Assembly (NCBI GenBank): GCA_002409455.1
Contig: DHNI01000172.1
Location: 747-9,547, forward strand
Length of the DNA: 8,801 bases
Direction: 5' to 3'
Source of the DNA: Firmicutes bacterium UBA5420
GTDB lineage: Bacteria > Bacillota > Limnochordia > Darwinibacteriales > Darwinibacteriaceae
The notes below the pieces were generated by a model. That model did no database searches. It had not been told where the DNA came from and saw only the letters and a list, made by a program, of their open reading frames with translations. Position numbers and translations under genes: made by a program. Below are positions 6,503-8,801 of the stretch, piece after piece (position 1 is the stretch's first letter; each line of letters starts with the position of its first letter).

Positions 6503-6526
6503 CTGAAGCGAAAAAGCAGCCTTCAG
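6503..6526 (-). other. Short inverted repeat between cls and the permuted-papain gene
   Basis: CTGAAG (6526-6521 in mRNA order) and CTTCAG (6508-6503) form a six-bp stem with a 12-base loop that fills the 25-bp gap between the two genes, ending one base before ATG 6501. There is no T tail after it, so it is not a terminator. It could influence start-site choice, since AGG of the only SD-like stretch is partly in the stem. Confidence 0.3.
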
Positions 6527-7963
6527 TTACGATAACGGAGAAAAAAGGCTAACAATGGCCTCTAGCCATCGTGAACGCAATGTCTGCTTTTTGAATTGCA
6601 CATAATCCAGCTCTACACTATGAGCTATATCATTCGCAAAAATATCAGCATACTTGTCGTTGAGCTCGCTAGATTCAAAATAGACAAAGAGCTCATCATC
6701 AAGCTCCAGGCTACGATAGTTTAGATTCACTGTGCCGATACAGAGATGCTCTTCATCAATAAGCATGGTTTTTGCATGCATGATGCCCTTGTATTTAAAG
6801 ACTCTGACTCCGCTATCCACAAGTTGCCTGAAATAGTAGTTCTTGATGTTATGATGGAACAATCCCCCGAAAGTATAATAACTTGAGGTCATAATGCGCA
6901 CATCAACGCCGCGCAGCGCTAGCGTTTTCAGACTTTGTAAAACGGGCTCCGATGGTGAAAAATATGGTGTTTGAATCCACAATCGCTGCTGAGCTCCTGT
7001 TATGAGATTAAAGTAACTCAAGTTAATCACGTCTTGATGGATAAACTTGTTGTAAAGACCATTGGCGATCGTCTGGGTTGGCAAATATGAGCATCCTTCG
7101 GCCTGCCCGTGAGATTTAGGAAAATAATGACGCAACCTCTTTCGAAAACCTATACGCTCTTTCCGTGTAGAAGCGATCCAGTCGGACATGAAAATCTGTT
7201 GGAGATCATGAACCCCTCCCCCGGCAAGACGGATATGCGTATCGCGCCACTCCTTACCTCTAACACCAAATGCATAGCGCTCCCCCAAATTCATTCCGCC
7301 AAGGTAGCCTATAGTACCATCAATAATCACGAGTTTGCGATGATTGCGATAATTTAAGGCCCGGGCATAGGGCCTAATACCCCGCACCTGGCCACCGGCT
7401 TTTCTCAGCTCCCAAAGCAGAGGTCCCACAAAGGTCATCAAGCATCCAAAGCTGTCGTAGAGCAATTTAACCTCTACTCCCTGGCTGGCTTTTTCTTTGA
7501 GAATAGCAATCAACTCTTGCCCCACAGAGTCGTTATGAATTGTGAAATATTGAACATGAATGTGATCCTTTGCCTGCCTTAGATCCTCAAACAGGCTGGC
7601 AAATTTAGGCTTGCCATTGGTAAAAATCTCAACAACATTATCATTTGTAAACATACTCCCACACCACTGCCTATGAAAGCGTTGTGTGGGAGTGAGTTCT
7701 GCATTCGAAGGATTGTCGCTTTTCCGTATGATATCGTCAAGCTCCAAGAAAAGCCCTTTGTGGCGCCGACGAATTCTTCTTCGTTGATAAGCCCAATAAC
7801 TCTCACTACCCAACAAGAGATAAATAGCAAGTCCCACCACAGGAATGAACGTAAGTACCAAAAGCCAGCTAAAGCGCTGGATGGGCTTTTTGCCACTGAA
7901 GAAAACGAGTAGCATAACAAAAAGAAGATACCCGATATAAAGTAGGGATAGAATTTGTCTCAC
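6527..7963 (-). CDS. cls: Cardiolipin synthase (phospholipase D family, ClsA-type)
   Basis: This 478-residue membrane enzyme should condense two phosphatidylglycerol molecules into cardiolipin and glycerol. Two N-terminal membrane helices (about 5-22 and 32-52) are followed by a basic stretch (RRRIRRRHK, 61-69) and two phospholipase D domains. Both catalytic HxKxxxxD motifs are intact: H208, K210, D215 (followed by LGGMNLG) and H396, K398, D403 (followed by IGTVNLNYRS). QYFTIHND (138-145) and the QTPYFSPSE segment (331-339) are family landmarks, and length is normal. The linker before the second domain (about 285-325) lacks the usual QxxxSGP-type sequence and looks divergent. The start is GTG 7963 with a weak AGGGTG site about eight bases upstream. 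The gene lies 19 bp after the PAS-GGDEF gene and is probably in its operon. Confidence 0.93.
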   Translation of the reverse strand: MRQILSLLYIGYLLFVMLLVFFSGKKPIQRFSWLLVLTFIPVVGLAIYLLLGSESYWAYQRRRIRRRHKGLFLELDDIIRKSDNPSNAELTPTQRFHRQWCGSMFTNDNVVEIFTNGKPKFASLFEDLRQAKDHIHVQYFTIHNDSVGQELIAILKEKASQGVEVKLLYDSFGCLMTFVGPLLWELRKAGGQVRGIRPYARALNYRNHRKLVIIDGTIGYLGGMNLGERYAFGVRGKEWRDTHIRLAGGGVHDLQQIFMSDWIASTRKERIGFRKRLRHYFPKSHGQAEGCSYLPTQTIANGLYNKFIHQDVINLSYFNLITGAQQRLWIQTPYFSPSEPVLQSLKTLALRGVDVRIMTSSYYTFGGLFHHNIKNYYFRQLVDSGVRVFKYKGIMHAKTMLIDEEHLCIGTVNLNYRSLELDDELFVYFESSELNDKYADIFANDIAHSVELDYVQFKKQTLRSRWLEAIVSLFSPLS

Positions 7964-7982
7964 AAAAAAAGCACCCTTTTCA

Positions 7983-8801
7983 TCAAAGAATCATCAACGA
8001 TCGGTAAAGGTCATAGCCATTGCCGCCCTTACGCTTGGTGTGGTACATAGCCTGATCAGCAAAATGCAGTAAGTTCGGTATATTTGTGGCATCCTCTGGG
8101 TAGAGGCTGGCTCCCAAACTGATACTAAGGGATATCTCTGCCCCAGCATAGGAAACTGGCATCTTTAACACCTCGGTCATGCGCTGAGCTAGGGAGAGCA
8201 CATCTGCGGGACCTTCTATGCCTGTTTGCAGTACAACGAACTCATCTCCTCCAAATCGACCGAGCTGGTCATTTTGTCGCAACACCGATCGCACGCTGGT
8301 GGCCACATGCCCTAAAACAAAATCGCCTGCTACATGACCGAAACTGTCGTTGATTAGCTTGAACTTATCAATGTCAAACAGAAGTACTGCAAACCTAGAC
8401 GCACTACGCTGAGCACGGTGAATCTCCAGCTCTAGTTCACCAATAAAACTCATTCTATTGAGGACTCCCGTTAAGCCATCATGCCGGGCTAACCAAGCAA
8501 TTCGCCCTTCTTGTTCTTTGCGTTCGGTAATATCGCGGATGATGTGGATACGGATCTTACCCTTTCCCGTTTCGGTACTTCTGGCACTTACTTCAACTGG
8601 AAACGCCGAGCCATCGGAACGTAGATGAACACACTCGAACACTACGCCGCCTGTATCGGCTTTCTCCATCTGTCCTTCGAACACCGCCTGCGTTGAAGGG
8701 TGGCGAATATCCTGAATTCGAAGTTGCTTCAGCTGATCCTTAGTATAACCGTAGGCTTCACAGGCTTTTTCATTGGCATTCACAACCTGTCCAGACATAT
8801 C
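7983..8801 (-). CDS. PAS-GGDEF diguanylate cyclase (5' end cut by window edge)
   Basis: The frame runs open through the right edge; the visible part is 272 residues plus the missing N-terminus. Numbering from the ATG at 8798, a PAS domain with PAC segment spans about 1-95 (VVNANEKACEAYGYT, then HLRSDGSAFPVEVSA and IRDITERK). A GGDEF domain (about 100-265) follows with D142/D144 in FDIDKF, NDSFGH (150-155) and the signature GGDEF (183-187). R174-x-x-D177, five residues before it, is the inhibitory I-site. All catalytic residues are present, so it should make c-di-GMP in response to whatever its PAS or missing upstream region senses. ATG 8798 lies after the point where a PAS domain normally begins (the preceding in-frame codon is Asp, as in D-x-x-G-x-V), so the true start is almost certainly outside the window. 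It heads the tightly packed minus-strand gene set. Confidence 0.92.
   Translation of the reverse strand, partial: DMSGQVVNANEKACEAYGYTKDQLKQLRIQDIRHPSTQAVFEGQMEKADTGGVVFECVHLRSDGSAFPVEVSARSTETGKGKIRIHIIRDITERKEQEGRIAWLARHDGLTGVLNRMSFIGELELEIHRAQRSASRFAVLLFDIDKFKLINDSFGHVAGDFVLGHVATSVRSVLRQNDQLGRFGGDEFVVLQTGIEGPADVLSLAQRMTEVLKMPVSYAGAEISLSISLGASLYPEDATNIPNLLHFADQAMYHTKRKGGNGYDLYRSLMIL

Noticed and set aside
7965..7981. AAAAG/CTTTT hairpin with a T run before cls, resembling a terminator
   Set aside because: The stem is five mostly A-T pairs, and its loop holds the cls ribosome binding site, so it is unlikely to terminate transcription between PAS-GGDEF and cls.
1..8801. CRISPR arrays, insertion sequences, tRNA or rRNA genes, riboswitches
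   Set aside because: No regularly spaced repeats, transposase-like frames with flanking inverted repeats, cloverleaf sequences or recognisable riboswitch cores were seen on either strand.

Overview
The window reads as ordinary chromosomal DNA from an anaerobic bacterium, most likely a Bacillota (Firmicutes)-type lineage. This rests on strong AGGAGG-type ribosome binding sites, a sigma-A-like promoter, a T-tailed intrinsic terminator, a carbohydrate ABC operon without its own ATPase, and a rubrerythrin-like diiron protein. The sugar-binding protein has a signal peptide without a lipobox cysteine. That is unusual for a monoderm Gram-positive and hints at a diderm Firmicutes-like or Thermotogota-like envelope. 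The taxonomy is inference; no rRNA or marker gene is present.

Plus strand, 1-3391: a possible C-terminal tail of an upstream gene (3-110) precedes a three-gene CUT1-type sugar importer operon: binding protein (205-1515), permease 1 (1587-2495) and permease 2 (2495-3346). A strong hairpin lies between the binding protein and the permeases. The two permeases overlap by one base. A 13-bp stem with a T run ends the operon. No ATPase is encoded, so a shared MsmX/MalK-type ATPase elsewhere is implied.

Minus strand, 3402-8801 (transcribed right to left): a PAS-GGDEF diguanylate cyclase cut by the right edge, a cardiolipin synthase, a permuted NlpC/P60 (papain-like) protein, and a 23S rRNA guanine-N1 methyltransferase (RlmA). 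These are separated by gaps of only 19, 25 and 42 bp and look like one operon. A good promoter with an overlapping 14-bp palindrome then starts a second unit: a REC-GGDEF response regulator followed by a rubrerythrin-like protein. This unit runs convergently into the sugar operon's terminator, which is nearly symmetric and could serve both sides.

Together the left half imports an unidentified sugar or oligosaccharide. The right half combines c-di-GMP signalling (two GGDEF proteins, both with intact active-site and inhibitory-site motifs) with membrane-lipid synthesis and rRNA modification. I see no mobile element, CRISPR array, tRNA or rRNA. I found no clearly new multi-gene system. The points most worth a second look are the post-transcriptional signals between genes (the hairpin after the binding protein and a possible sequestered ribosome binding site before rlmA), the promoter/palindrome overlap, and the pairing of a permuted papain-fold enzyme with cardiolipin synthase.
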